A stretch of 64,000 nucleotides of DNA, from the NCBI RefSeq assembly GCF_009650605.1, contig NZ_WAJT01000001.1, forward strand, positions 2,294,001 through 2,358,000, in the 5' to 3' direction. Positions 51,429 to 60,279 of the stretch are shown here, piece after piece; the stretch's first letter is position 1; each line of letters starts with the position of its first letter. The DNA is from Labrenzia sp. CE80. GTDB taxonomy: Bacteria > Pseudomonadota > Alphaproteobacteria > Rhizobiales > Stappiaceae. The notes below the pieces were generated by a model. It did not search any database. It was given only the letters and a program-made list of their open reading frames with translations, and was not told the origin of the DNA. The translations under genes were made by a program, and so were the position numbers.

Positions 51429-52310
51429 TCATTTCAAGATTGTTTTTTCTATATAATCTGCAGCCTGCTCACCCTTGATGGCACGATTCCAAAGCTGATT
51501 TGTCACAGTCTGATAAAGAGATGTCGCCTCAGGCGCAGAACTTATAGTCGCAACGCCCAAGCGGATGTTGGCAAATGCACCAAGCCGATAAGGGCTGACC
51601 GCAACGGATCGACGATTGGCCTCTCGGAAGATCTGCAGACTGGATCCGGGCATGGAATCCACAACGACCCCCAACTGAACGCCGATGGGCTGGTTCCTCA
51701 GCAGCTGGACAATATTTTCGATCTCAATGCGCGCGATCTCCTGGCGCTTCTTCAAGTCAACGCCCTGAAGGTTAGGCCCGCCGACAAAGCCCAGTTTGAG
51801 AAATTGGGTCAGCTCGGCCCCGGACGTCAGGCTGATGACATTTGGAGTACGCGCTCGATAAGCCTGTTTTCTCTTTCTCAATATCTCAACAAGAGTAGAG
51901 ACTTCACTGATCGCCTGATCATAGTCATCAACGTGCTTTGGAATGCTCTCGGCCAGTATTTCCGGCAGGAATTCATCATACTGGTCAGTTGTTAGCAGAT
52001 AGGACACAGGCCCAAACAGAACAATGATCTGCTCAACGTTCTCTTCCAGCTGACGCATGCGTTCAAAGAAACTAATGGCCGAGACAATGTACTCGACGCC
52101 CGCCCCCATTAGAGTTGCGAGCGAAACGCCAAGCAAACTTGCGATTCTAACAAGTATGTCAATCTTCGCAGGCTGACCGGATTCGTATCGATAAATAGCA
52201 GCTCTCGAAACCCCTGCCTTCTTCGCCAACTCTTCGGGTGTCAGCATCGCTCCCAAACGAAACGCTTTCATGCGTTGGCCAATTTCTTCAACGGATATGC
52301 CGTAATCCAC
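51429..52310 (-). CDS. XRE-family regulator, divergent from the orotate operon
   Basis: A 293-residue regulator with an N-terminal XRE helix-turn-helix (LTPEELAKKAGVSRAAIYRY near residues 23-42) and a large C-terminal domain of about 210 residues. No family was recognised for this C-terminal part; it resembles neither a cupin nor a peptidase domain. It may sense a metabolite. It is divergent from the TRAP/pyr operon, whose promoter contains a small palindrome, so it probably controls that operon. The start is the ATG at 52310. Confidence 0.85.
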   Translation of the reverse strand: MDYGISVEEIGQRMKAFRLGAMLTPEELAKKAGVSRAAIYRYESGQPAKIDILVRIASLLGVSLATLMGAGVEYIVSAISFFERMRQLEENVEQIIVLFGPVSYLLTTDQYDEFLPEILAESIPKHVDDYDQAISEVSTLVEILRKRKQAYRARTPNVISLTSGAELTQFLKLGFVGGPNLQGVDLKKRQEIARIEIENIVQLLRNQPIGVQLGVVVDSMPGSSLQIFREANRRSVAVSPYRLGAFANIRLGVATISSAPEATSLYQTVTNQLWNRAIKGEQAADYIEKTILK

Positions 52311-52408
52311 GCGCCAGTTTCCTCGCTAGTGACCTGCCCTTATTTTCTGGCATTAACACACATACGCCTCGCACAATTTTCGCAAAAAATCAAAAAAAAC
52401 TGCATTAG

Positions 52409-52456
52409 TCTCAAAAATGAGATTTTTCTTGACTTGGATTTATGTGCCTCATAACC
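52409..52456 (+). promoter_or_regulatory. Palindrome and promoter of the TRAP/pyr operon
   Basis: TCTCA, four A, TGAGA (52409-52422) is a perfect palindrome. It is followed by a -35-like TTGACT (52429-52434) and a -10-like CATAAC/ATAACC near 52450-52456. The layout suggests the XRE regulator acts near the -35 element. Confidence 0.5.
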
Positions 52457-52493
52457 TCGACCGCTTCTGGTTTCGCGCAGTACGGAGAATGCA

Positions 52494-53522
52494 ATGAACA
52501 CTTTGAACAGGTTTGCAAAATTTACCCGTGGGGTCTTGCTTGCCGGCGTAACGGTCACGCTTGCTGCTTCGGCAGTCGAAGCTGCTGACTATACGGCCAA
52601 GATCGGTCATTTGGAATCCGATCAACAGTCACGTCATATTCACCTGCAAAAGGTGGGCGAACTTGTCAAAGAACGTACGAAGGGGGCGGTCGAGTTCCAG
52701 ATTTTCCCATCCGGGCAGCTGGGAAATCAGCGTGAAATGACCGAGGCAGTGCAGCTGGGTGTTCTCGAAGCGACAATGTCTCCAGCGGCTTTCATTGGCG
52801 GCTTCAACCCTGCGGTCTCAATCCTTGATATTCCATTCCTTCTCCCGGCAGATCCGGACAAAGCTCAGCTGCTCCGCGAAGGCGATTTCGGCAATGCGCT
52901 GCTGGCAAGCTTTTCCTCCAAGGGAGTCGTTGGCGTCGCGCTTTGGCCCAATGGCATGAAGAACTTCACATCGAACAAGCCGTTGGACAGTCTTGATGAC
53001 TTCACCGGACAGAAGTTCAGGGTCATGGATTCCAAGATCCTAATTGAGCAATTCGATGCCCTCGGCGCCTCAGCGATCGCCCTGCCATTCGGCGAACTAT
53101 ACACCTCTCTGCAGACCGGCGTCGTTGATGGTCAGGAAAATCCGCTCGACACCATTCAGCGCATGAAGTTCAACGAGGTCCAAAAGTACCTTGTGGTTTC
53201 CGAGCATGGCGCAATGGAAGACGTAGCTTTGTTCAACCCGACCTGGTGGAACAGCCTGCCTGAAGAGTATCAGGTCATCGTCACAGAAGCCTTCGCAGAA
53301 GTCGTTCCTGAGCTTCGTGCCCATAAGGCGAAGGCTGTCGCAGAAGCACTTGCTGCCATCAAGGAAAGCGACATCAATGTCCGCGTCGCATCAGATGAGG
53401 AAAAGGCTGCCCTGCGTGAAAAAATGTACGACCAAGCAAAGGTGGCTTACATTGAACGTGCCGGCGACACTGGCAAGGAGCTGATTGCTGTTTATGAAGA
53501 GGCCTATTCAGAGGCTCAATAA
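52494..53522 (+). CDS. TRAP transporter periplasmic binding protein DctP (system 2)
   Basis: A 342-residue DctP-family binding protein with a signal peptide (VLLAGVTVTLAASAVEAA). Family features are FQIFPSGQLGNQREMTEAVQ, KFRVMDSKILIEQFDALGA and VVDGQENPLDTI. GGAG precedes the ATG. It heads the operon with PyrK, PyrD, an M20 hydrolase, PyrC and PyrE, so orotate, dihydroorotate or carbamoyl-aspartate are the likely ligands. This link is inference from gene order. A strong terminator-like hairpin separates it from DctQ. Confidence 0.91.
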   Translation: MNTLNRFAKFTRGVLLAGVTVTLAASAVEAADYTAKIGHLESDQQSRHIHLQKVGELVKERTKGAVEFQIFPSGQLGNQREMTEAVQLGVLEATMSPAAFIGGFNPAVSILDIPFLLPADPDKAQLLREGDFGNALLASFSSKGVVGVALWPNGMKNFTSNKPLDSLDDFTGQKFRVMDSKILIEQFDALGASAIALPFGELYTSLQTGVVDGQENPLDTIQRMKFNEVQKYLVVSEHGAMEDVALFNPTWWNSLPEEYQVIVTEAFAEVVPELRAHKAKAVAEALAAIKESDINVRVASDEEKAALREKMYDQAKVAYIERAGDTGKELIAVYEEAYSEAQ

Positions 53523-53539
53523 CTTATAGTCAATTTGAG

Positions 53540-53578
53540 GGAGGTGGTTCCTTTGTTCCACCTCCTTTTTTTGTTTTT
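53540..53578 (+). terminator. Terminator/attenuator between DctP and DctQ (system 2)
   Basis: A perfect 8-bp stem (GGAGGTGG at 53540-53547, CCACCTCC at 53558-53565) is followed by TTTTTTTGTTTTT. It has the full form of an intrinsic terminator, so much of the transcription should stop after DctP. It also rules out the TTG at 53535 as the DctQ start. Confidence 0.88.
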
Positions 53579-53615
53579 ACCCTTCGGCACAATCAGTCTC
53601 AAAGTGGTTGGAAAA

Positions 53616-54134
53616 ATGCGATACCTAAGGCGTCTGGAGCGGATTTTTCTCGTTTCAATTTTTCTCTCGATGGTCGGCCTATTCACGTTGAATGTACTGG
53701 CACGTGAAATCGGTGGAACGTTCGCAAGTCAGTTTGCCTGGATTGAAGAAGCCGTTCGATTGATGAATCTGTTCCTCGTCTTCGGAGCTCTTGGTCTTGC
53801 GCTTGAAAGAGGCCGCCACGTTGGCATCGACACCTTGAGAGAATGGCTGCCGGAGCGCAGTCGAACCATTGCCAGAAAGGTCATCGACACCGTTGGCTTC
53901 TTTTTCTCCGCCTATCTGAGCTACCTTGCCTACCAACTCGTGATCTTCGTGCTGGGAACTGGCCAAAGAAGCCCCACTTTGGACTTACCGATGGGCTGGG
54001 TTTATGTCGCCCCAGTCATGGGCTTCGCCCTTCTTGCACTCCGTTACCTATTGAGTTTTCTGTCTGTAATCGATCGTTTCAGCCCTCATGAAGAAAACGG
54101 CGAAGCGTCGCCAGTCGAGGGAGCTCAACATTGA
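53616..54134 (+). CDS. TRAP transporter small permease DctQ (system 2)
   Basis: A 172-residue small TRAP permease with four hydrophobic helices. It has FLSMVGLFTLNVLARE, the WIEEAVRLMNLFLVFGALGL block and ALERGRHVGIDTL, typical of DctQ. ATG 53616 is preceded by a short GGA ribosome site and begins after the upstream terminator, whereas the more upstream TTG lies inside it. The stop overlaps the DctM start (TTGA). Confidence 0.85.
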   Translation: MRYLRRLERIFLVSIFLSMVGLFTLNVLAREIGGTFASQFAWIEEAVRLMNLFLVFGALGLALERGRHVGIDTLREWLPERSRTIARKVIDTVGFFFSAYLSYLAYQLVIFVLGTGQRSPTLDLPMGWVYVAPVMGFALLALRYLLSFLSVIDRFSPHEENGEASPVEGAQH

Positions 54135-55414
54135 TCTTCCTTGTCGCACTTCTTGCAGTGTCCCTGCTGATTGCTGGCTTTGAAATGTTTTTGGTTCTGG
54201 GCATTCCAGCGCTTGCGACCAAAACCATATTCTACAGCGCATTGCCCGACCTTGCCTTCATTCAAAAGACGCTTGGCGGCATCAACCATACGACCCTTTT
54301 GGCGATTCCCTTCTTTATTTTTGCAGCCCAACTCATGGGATCTGGCCAAATCGCGAATAGGCTGACCGGGCTGGTAAAGTCGCTTTTGGGCCATAAGAGC
54401 GGAGGAATGGGATACACGGTGATTGGCGGATCGATGGCATTTGGCTCTGTATCCGGTTCCGCACCAGCGACAGTCGCAGCCATGGGACGAATGGTTTATC
54501 CGCAAATGCGCGCGGCCGGATTTTCGGAGAAATTCAGCCTTGGCCTGCTGGTGGCCAGCGCCGAAACAGCGCTGCTTATCCCACCCTCGATCACGTTCAT
54601 CGTCTACGGCTGGATGACGGGTTCCTCGATCTCCAAATTGTTTGCGGGAGGTCTGGCTGTCGGCCTGGTCCTGGGCCTGGCTTTCGCTTTTCTGGTAAAG
54701 CTTGAGGCCTCACGAACCGGTGTGAAATCGTTCCAGAAGACAACAGGGCGAGAAAAGCTTCAGGCAGTGCGCGATGCAGGATGGTCTCTCGGCATGCCTG
54801 CCATCATCTTGGGCGGCATTTACGGAGGTTTCTTTACGCCAACGGAAGCTGCGGCTGTCAGCGTGGTTTATGCCATCGTGGTCGAGGCATTCGTCTACAA
54901 AAACCTTGGTTTTGCAAAACTCGTTGAGCTAACAGAACGGGCAGCTATTTCAACGGCGACGATCTTCATCCTGCTTGCAATGGGGGGCGTGTTGTCCTTC
55001 TTCGTCACCCTTGCACAAGTTCCCACTCACATCAGCGACTTTATGACAGCGATGGATGTTGGCCCGATCGAGTTCCTACTCGCTGTCAATGTCTGCTTTT
55101 TGATCGCAGGAATGTTCATCGATCCCAACTCCGCCTTGCTGATCCTCGTGCCGCCGCTCTTTCCTGTGGCAACCGCGCTGGGAATCGATCCGATTCATTT
55201 CGGCATGATCGTGACCCTCAACATCGGCATGGGAATGATAACGCCACCGTTCGGACTGGATATATTCGTAGCGTCTTCAACGTTGAACAAACCAGTGATG
55301 AGCATCATCAAAGGTGTTTGGCCGTTCGTTGTCGCGAACATCATCGTGTTGATGATCATCACTTATGTTCCGTCCATCTCCCTCTTCATTCCGAACCTTA
55401 TTTTCGGCCGATAG
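54131..55414 (+). CDS. TRAP transporter large permease DctM (system 2)
   Basis: A 427-residue large TRAP permease with about twelve helices. It includes GGSMAFGSVSGSAPATVAAM, LIPPSITFIVYGWMTGSSI, GGFFTPTEAAAVSVVYAIVV and NIGMGMITPPFGLDIFVASS. Translation starts at TTG 54131 with GAGGGAG seven bases upstream and overlaps the DctQ stop. The stop touches the ribosome site of the PyrK gene, which makes the transporter and the pyrimidine enzymes one operon. Confidence 0.92.
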   Translation: MIFLVALLAVSLLIAGFEMFLVLGIPALATKTIFYSALPDLAFIQKTLGGINHTTLLAIPFFIFAAQLMGSGQIANRLTGLVKSLLGHKSGGMGYTVIGGSMAFGSVSGSAPATVAAMGRMVYPQMRAAGFSEKFSLGLLVASAETALLIPPSITFIVYGWMTGSSISKLFAGGLAVGLVLGLAFAFLVKLEASRTGVKSFQKTTGREKLQAVRDAGWSLGMPAIILGGIYGGFFTPTEAAAVSVVYAIVVEAFVYKNLGFAKLVELTERAAISTATIFILLAMGGVLSFFVTLAQVPTHISDFMTAMDVGPIEFLLAVNVCFLIAGMFIDPNSALLILVPPLFPVATALGIDPIHFGMIVTLNIGMGMITPPFGLDIFVASSTLNKPVMSIIKGVWPFVVANIIVLMIITYVPSISLFIPNLIFGR

Positions 55415-55425
55415 GAGGTCTGAGC

Positions 55426-56268
55426 GTGAACATTTCAGCTTTGCAGACGCACCCCAAATTCGGACAGCCGCACTCAATTCACGAAGTCGAATGCGCGATA
55501 AAGAGCAATCAGCCGGTCAACGATGAGTATCGTTTGCTGATCCTTGACGCTCCTTCGGAACTGCTTGACTGCGAACCCGGTCAATTCTTCCATCTCCTCT
55601 GCCCGCTGACCCGTAACCAGCAGCCATATCTCCGCCGACCAATGAGCATCTATGGCTATTATCCAGACAAGGGCGAACTGCACTTTCTCTATAAAGTCGC
55701 AGGCGAAGGCACAGCAGCGATTGGCACGCTTGGCACAGGAGACAAGCTCAATGTGCTAGGACCGCTGGGACGCGGTTTTGACATATTGCCCGACTGGCGA
55801 AACCTTCTGCTTGTCGCACGTGGAGTCGGGTTGGCAACGCTTGCCCCGCTGGCGCTGGAAGCACGCCGCCTTGATCGAAAACTGACCGCGATTTGCAGCG
55901 CGCGCTCGGAGCATTTTTTACTTTCTCTGGATTACTTCAGAAACCTCGGTGTCAACGTCATCCCCTTGACTGATGAAACAGCAACGTCAGACATCAACAA
56001 CATGCGGGCAATCATAGAAAAGCTTCTCGCTGAAGACGGCATTGACGCCATGTACACCTGCGGTTCGAACCGCATCTTGAAGCTGCTTCAGTCCATCGGA
56101 AAAGCCCATGACATTCCCGGTCAAATTGCTCTTGAACAACAGATGGCCTGCGGCATTGGAATGTGTCAGTGCTGCGTTCGCGCCTTCCGCCGAGATGGTG
56201 ACGTCGTCAACGAACGTGTCTGCAAAGAGGGCCCAGTATTCGATCTCCAGGAGGCCATCGGATGCTAG
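55426..56268 (+). CDS. pyrK: Dihydroorotate dehydrogenase electron-transfer subunit PyrK
   Basis: The FAD/[2Fe-2S] subunit of a class 1B dihydroorotate dehydrogenase, 280 residues. The FAD contact RPMSIY is at 71-76, a GRGFD-type block follows (GPLGRGFD), and the cluster cysteines are 242, 247, 250 and 266. It links the PyrD FMN to NAD. GTG 55426 has AGGAGG seven bases upstream; an open frame reaching 55318 would run inside DctM. It overlaps PyrD by seven bases. In Clostridium oroticum a PyrDK-type enzyme works in the orotate-reducing direction. Confidence 0.9.
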   Translation: MNISALQTHPKFGQPHSIHEVECAIKSNQPVNDEYRLLILDAPSELLDCEPGQFFHLLCPLTRNQQPYLRRPMSIYGYYPDKGELHFLYKVAGEGTAAIGTLGTGDKLNVLGPLGRGFDILPDWRNLLLVARGVGLATLAPLALEARRLDRKLTAICSARSEHFLLSLDYFRNLGVNVIPLTDETATSDINNMRAIIEKLLAEDGIDAMYTCGSNRILKLLQSIGKAHDIPGQIALEQQMACGIGMCQCCVRAFRRDGDVVNERVCKEGPVFDLQEAIGC

Positions 56269-57206
56269 ATCTTACAACACAAATTGGCTCGTTGACGCTC
56301 AAAAACCCGATCATGCCGGCGTCTGGAACCTTTTCCGAAGATCTTGCTCAGGTCTTTGATTTAGGCGCTCTGGGCGCACACGTCACAAAAACGGTGACAC
56401 GCGAGAAACGCAGTGGAAATCCAACGCCGCGTGTGTGCGAAGTCCGTGGTTCGATGCTCAATTCCATCGGAATTCCGAGCAAGGGCATTGAAGCCTTCAA
56501 AGCTGCGGTCATCCCTTTTTATGCAAGGTATGATGCTCCCTTGGTGGTGAGCATTTCTGCAGGCAGTACCGATGAATTTGCAACGCTATGCGAGGAAGTC
56601 AGCGTGCCAGGTGTGGCAGCTGTCGAAGTAAACATTTCTTGCCCGAACATCGAGGAGGACGGCAAGGCTTTCGCCATGCGTCCTTCGACAACTGAAGCGG
56701 TGATGCGAAAGCTGCGTGATGCGACAGACCTTCCACTTTGGGCAAAGCTAACACCCAATACAGGCGAAACAACTGAAGTGGCGAAAGCTGCCGCTGAGAC
56801 GGGAGCAGATGCCCTGGTCGTCTCCAACACCCTTCTTGCGATGGCAATCGACATCAAAACCCGGCGGCCAAAGTTAGGGAATTTGATGGGCGGGCTTTCA
56901 GGTCCTGCTTTCAAGCCGATTGCGCTGCGCATGGCCTATCAATGCGCCAAGTCGGTTGAGATTCCCGTAATTGGGTGCGGTGGGATCTCGAGCGTTGAAG
57001 ACGTGATCGAATATCTTATCGCCGGATGTGCAGCTGTTCAGGTCGGAACCGCAACGTTCATTGAGCCCGCAATCATGGTGAGAATGATTGATGAGCTGAA
57101 CACGTACTTGCAGAGTCAAGGTCTTTCGAGCGTCGCCGAGCTTGTAGGGTCCATCGAAGACGAACAGGCATCTGATGGTCTGATCTTTATGGAAGCGGCT
57201 CCATGA
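56262..57206 (+). CDS. pyrD: Dihydroorotate dehydrogenase catalytic subunit, class 1B
   Basis: A 314-residue FMN enzyme that interconverts dihydroorotate and orotate in the cytoplasm. The catalytic cysteine is Cys127 in NISCPN, the mark of class 1 enzymes (class 2 uses serine). The 1B type is supported by the adjacent pyrK gene and by the GGLSGPAFKPIALR and GGISSVEDVIEYLIAG blocks. Most proteobacteria use the membrane-bound class 2 enzyme for biosynthesis, so a NAD-linked 1B enzyme with a transporter looks like a specialised copy. It overlaps pyrK and the M20 hydrolase gene. Confidence 0.92.
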   Translation: MLDLTTQIGSLTLKNPIMPASGTFSEDLAQVFDLGALGAHVTKTVTREKRSGNPTPRVCEVRGSMLNSIGIPSKGIEAFKAAVIPFYARYDAPLVVSISAGSTDEFATLCEEVSVPGVAAVEVNISCPNIEEDGKAFAMRPSTTEAVMRKLRDATDLPLWAKLTPNTGETTEVAKAAAETGADALVVSNTLLAMAIDIKTRRPKLGNLMGGLSGPAFKPIALRMAYQCAKSVEIPVIGCGGISSVEDVIEYLIAGCAAVQVGTATFIEPAIMVRMIDELNTYLQSQGLSSVAELVGSIEDEQASDGLIFMEAAP

Positions 57207-58474
57207 GCATTTCATACGCTACCTTTGACGCGGCCAAGACAGCGGCGCGCCTATTCGATGACGTTGCGGCGTTTTCTGCCGACACTGCGGGCGTCAGCCG
57301 TCCGGCATTTTCACCGACAGAAACACAGACACTTCAGTATCTGGAGAACTATGCGCGCGGACAGGGGCTTTGCGTAAACTACGACGCCGGGAAAAATGCG
57401 GTTTTCTCCCTGCCAGAAGATGCAGATGCCAACAAATTCATTCTTGTCGGATCGCATGTGGACAGCGTTCCAAATGGTGGAAATTACGACGGCCTGGCGG
57501 GTGTTGTTGCCGGCTTGCTGTGTCTTGCACGGGCAAAAAACGAGGGCATTGGATTTGCCAAGCCCGTCAAAGTCATTGCGCTGCGGGCAGAGGAAAGCGC
57601 CTGGTTCGGTCCTTGCTACATCGCCTCCAAGGCGCTCCTCGGCCAGCTTGCTGATAGCGAACTCAGCGCTGTTCACCAAGGCGACGGCCGCAACCTTGGC
57701 GCTCATATGTCAGAGATTGGCATCAACATGAACCGCGTCCGTCAGCACAAACCGTTGATGGATCCCGACAACATAGAGCGCTATATTGAACTCCACATTG
57801 AGCAAGGCCCTCTTCTGATCGAGAAAAACCTGCCTGCAGCCGTTGTTTCAGGTATTCGGGGCAACATACGCTACAAAAAAATCCGCTGCGTTGGGGAAGC
57901 TGGACATTCCGGCGCGGTTCCTCGCGCCTATCGCAAAGACCCCGTTCTGGCGATGGCAGACCTTCTCACACGATTGGATGAAAGCTGGCTGGCGATTTTG
58001 CAGAAGGGCGAAGACCTTGTGCTCACCAGTGGAATGGTCAGCACTGATCCTGCGAAGCATGCCTTGACGCGGATCCCAGACCAGGTCGATTTCAGTCTGG
58101 ATTTTCGCAGTCAAAGTGCTGATGCCCTAGAGGCGATGCGCGACCTGCTGAGAGACGAAATCAGATCCGTTGAGCGGGAACGTGGCGTAAAATTTGAACT
58201 GGACCCCGAGCTATACACCGCTCCAGCACTTTGCGACGAAAAGATGGTTGATGCGCTTTCCAACTCGATGGCGAAGGTCAATCTCAAGCCTTTCAGCATG
58301 CCATCGGGTGGCGGTCATGACGCGGCTGTTTTTGCCAATGCGGGTATTCCCTCAGCAATGGTGTTTGTCCGGAATCGAAATGGTTCACACAACCCCGACG
58401 AAGTGATGGAAATTCCAGATCTAATAGCCGGAACCAACATAATATTCGAATATTTGATCGAGGCAGCCCTATGA
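57203..58474 (+). CDS. M20-family N-carbamoyl-amino-acid hydrolase, probable ureidosuccinase
   Basis: A 423-residue zinc hydrolase of the allantoate amidohydrolase/L-carbamoylase/beta-ureidopropionase group. Metal ligands are visible as His85 and Asp96 (GSHVDSVPNGGNYDG), the Glu pair in RAEESAWF near 130 and His198 in ELHIEQGP, plus SGGGHDAA near the end. The family splits an N-carbamoyl group into CO2 and ammonia. Its place between PyrD and PyrC points to N-carbamoyl-L-aspartate (ureidosuccinate) as substrate. If so, the cluster degrades rather than makes pyrimidine rings. The substrate is inferred. It is coupled to both neighbours by ATGA overlaps. Confidence 0.85.
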   Translation: MSISYATFDAAKTAARLFDDVAAFSADTAGVSRPAFSPTETQTLQYLENYARGQGLCVNYDAGKNAVFSLPEDADANKFILVGSHVDSVPNGGNYDGLAGVVAGLLCLARAKNEGIGFAKPVKVIALRAEESAWFGPCYIASKALLGQLADSELSAVHQGDGRNLGAHMSEIGINMNRVRQHKPLMDPDNIERYIELHIEQGPLLIEKNLPAAVVSGIRGNIRYKKIRCVGEAGHSGAVPRAYRKDPVLAMADLLTRLDESWLAILQKGEDLVLTSGMVSTDPAKHALTRIPDQVDFSLDFRSQSADALEAMRDLLRDEIRSVERERGVKFELDPELYTAPALCDEKMVDALSNSMAKVNLKPFSMPSGGGHDAAVFANAGIPSAMVFVRNRNGSHNPDEVMEIPDLIAGTNIIFEYLIEAAL

Positions 58475-59568
58475 GTGTTTCCCAGTTCACTATCCGTCAG
58501 CCGGATGATTGGCACCTGCATTTGCGAGATCATGACATGCTTCGGGCGGTGATCGGACATTCGAGTGCGAATTTTGCGCGCGCGATCATCATGCCCAACC
58601 TTGTACCACCAGTCGTCAATATCGATCAGGCAGAAGCCTACCGGCGGCGCATCCTGGATAGTCTTCCTAGAGGTCACCAGTTCGAACCGCTGATGACGCT
58701 GTATCTTACTGAAGAAACTAAGATCGAAGATGTCGATACAGGTGCCAGAACAGGTCTGATCAAAGCGCTCAAGCTTTATCCGGCAGGCGCAACGACCAAT
58801 TCGGACAGCGGCGTTAGGAACTTCGACAAGGTGATGCCTGTTCTCGAGCAAATGGCCGACATCGGCCTGCCTCTGCTTGTTCATGGTGAAGTCACAAGTC
58901 ACGAGGTCGATATATTTGATCGGGAAGTCGTGTTTATTGAACGCGTACTAGACCCTATTCGAAAGAAAATACCCAGCCTGCGTGTGGTGATGGAACATGT
59001 GACGACTTCGAACGCTGTCGACTACGTTTCCTCCGAGGGCGGCAACATCGCCGCAACGATCACGACCCACCACTTGATCATCAATCGAAACGCCTATCTT
59101 GTAGGCGGGATCAAGCCACACTTCTATTGCCTGCCCGTGGCGAAACGAGAAGAGCACCGCCTGGCTCTAAGGACGGCTGCAACATCCGGAAATCCGAAGT
59201 TTTTCCTTGGAACGGATTCTGCGCCTCATCCTGACAGCGCCAAAATTTCCGAGTGCGGATGTGCTGGGATATATACATCCATCAATACATTGAACTGTCT
59301 TGCCCATGTCTTCGAAGAGGACGATGCCCTAGACCAGCTTGAGGCCTTTGCTTCGCTGAACGGCCCGGCATTTTATGGGCTGCCCGTGAACCAAAATTGG
59401 GTGACCTTCAAGAAATCCCAAGAACCGATCGCATTCCCCAAACAGTTTTCCGTTCAAAACGAACATGTGACGGTCTTCGATCCCGGGTTTCCCTTGTACT
59501 GGCAACACGAGCCAGCCAACGAGAGCGAGATTTCATCAGACGATGCCGTACCAAGGATGAGGCAATGA
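58471..59568 (+). CDS. pyrC: Dihydroorotase, class II
   Basis: A 365-residue zinc amidohydrolase that interconverts dihydroorotate and N-carbamoyl-L-aspartate. The metal-binding HxH is at residues 15 and 17 (DDWHLHLRD), the carboxylated lysine at 101 (LKLYPAGATT), and further ligands in LVHGEV, VMEHVTT and GTDSAPH. These and the length fit the class II (E. coli-like) enzymes. Reaction direction depends on the neighbours; with a carbamoyl-aspartate hydrolase next door, ring opening is likely. It overlaps both neighbouring genes as ATGA. Confidence 0.93.
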   Translation: MSVSQFTIRQPDDWHLHLRDHDMLRAVIGHSSANFARAIIMPNLVPPVVNIDQAEAYRRRILDSLPRGHQFEPLMTLYLTEETKIEDVDTGARTGLIKALKLYPAGATTNSDSGVRNFDKVMPVLEQMADIGLPLLVHGEVTSHEVDIFDREVVFIERVLDPIRKKIPSLRVVMEHVTTSNAVDYVSSEGGNIAATITTHHLIINRNAYLVGGIKPHFYCLPVAKREEHRLALRTAATSGNPKFFLGTDSAPHPDSAKISECGCAGIYTSINTLNCLAHVFEEDDALDQLEAFASLNGPAFYGLPVNQNWVTFKKSQEPIAFPKQFSVQNEHVTVFDPGFPLYWQHEPANESEISSDDAVPRMRQ

Positions 59569-60275
59569 TTCCCAGTTCTTTCCCAGACCGCGCACATATC
59601 TCTGAATTGACAGCTAAAATGCTGCTTGAGATCGATGCGGTTCACTTTCGCACAGACAAGCCCTACATGTTCACATCTGGACTGGCGAGCCCTGTCTACA
59701 TCGATTGCCGCAAGCTCATTTCTTACCCGCGCATTCGCAACACTCTGATGGACTTCGCAGCCGGCGTCGTCATGCAGGATATTGGGTTTGAGCAGATTGA
59801 CAGCGTTACAGGCGGCGAGACGGCCGGCATTCCTTTTGCCGCTTGGCTTGCGGATAAATTGAACCTTCCGATGCATTATGTTCGCAAAAAACCAAAGGGG
59901 TTCGGGCGAGATGCGCAAATTGAAGGCAACTCGATCGACGGTAAGCGGGTTCTTCTTGTAGAGGATTTGACTACCGACGGTGGCAGCAAGATCAAGTTCT
60001 GCGAAGCGATCCGCAAAGCCGGAGCAGAGATCACAGATACCATTGTCGTTTTCTACTATGACATCTTTCCAGATGCCCTGGAGAACCTCGAGGAAATCGG
60101 CCTTAACCTTCACTATTTGGCCACTTGGCGGGATGTTCTTGCCGTCTGCAAGAAGCAAAATTACTTCGATCCGGAAACGTTAGAACAGGTTGAGAGTTTT
60201 CTAAATGATCCTCTTGCTTGGTCTGGAGCCAATGGCGGCGTGACTGAAATATCGGGCCTCAAGAAAAAGGACTAA
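59565..60275 (+). CDS. pyrE: Orotate phosphoribosyltransferase
   Basis: A 236-residue enzyme joining orotate and PRPP to give OMP. The PRPP-binding motif VLLVEDLTTDGG is at residues 129-140. The N-terminal YMFTSGLASPVYIDCRKLIS and the flexible-loop segment VRKKPKGFGRDAQIEG are typical. ATG 59565 is used, overlapping the pyrC stop, with AAGGATGAGG upstream; a longer open frame starts inside pyrC. In this operon PyrE gives a salvage outlet for imported orotate next to the degradation branch. Confidence 0.92.
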   Translation: MIPSSFPDRAHISELTAKMLLEIDAVHFRTDKPYMFTSGLASPVYIDCRKLISYPRIRNTLMDFAAGVVMQDIGFEQIDSVTGGETAGIPFAAWLADKLNLPMHYVRKKPKGFGRDAQIEGNSIDGKRVLLVEDLTTDGGSKIKFCEAIRKAGAEITDTIVVFYYDIFPDALENLEEIGLNLHYLATWRDVLAVCKKQNYFDPETLEQVESFLNDPLAWSGANGGVTEISGLKKKD

Positions 60276-60279
60276 GCCG

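Noticed and set aside
51158..51432. Overlapping minus-strand frames of 67 and 72 codons
   Set aside because: They have some protein-like segments, but I could not identify a family or choose a start. They may be a decayed fragment.
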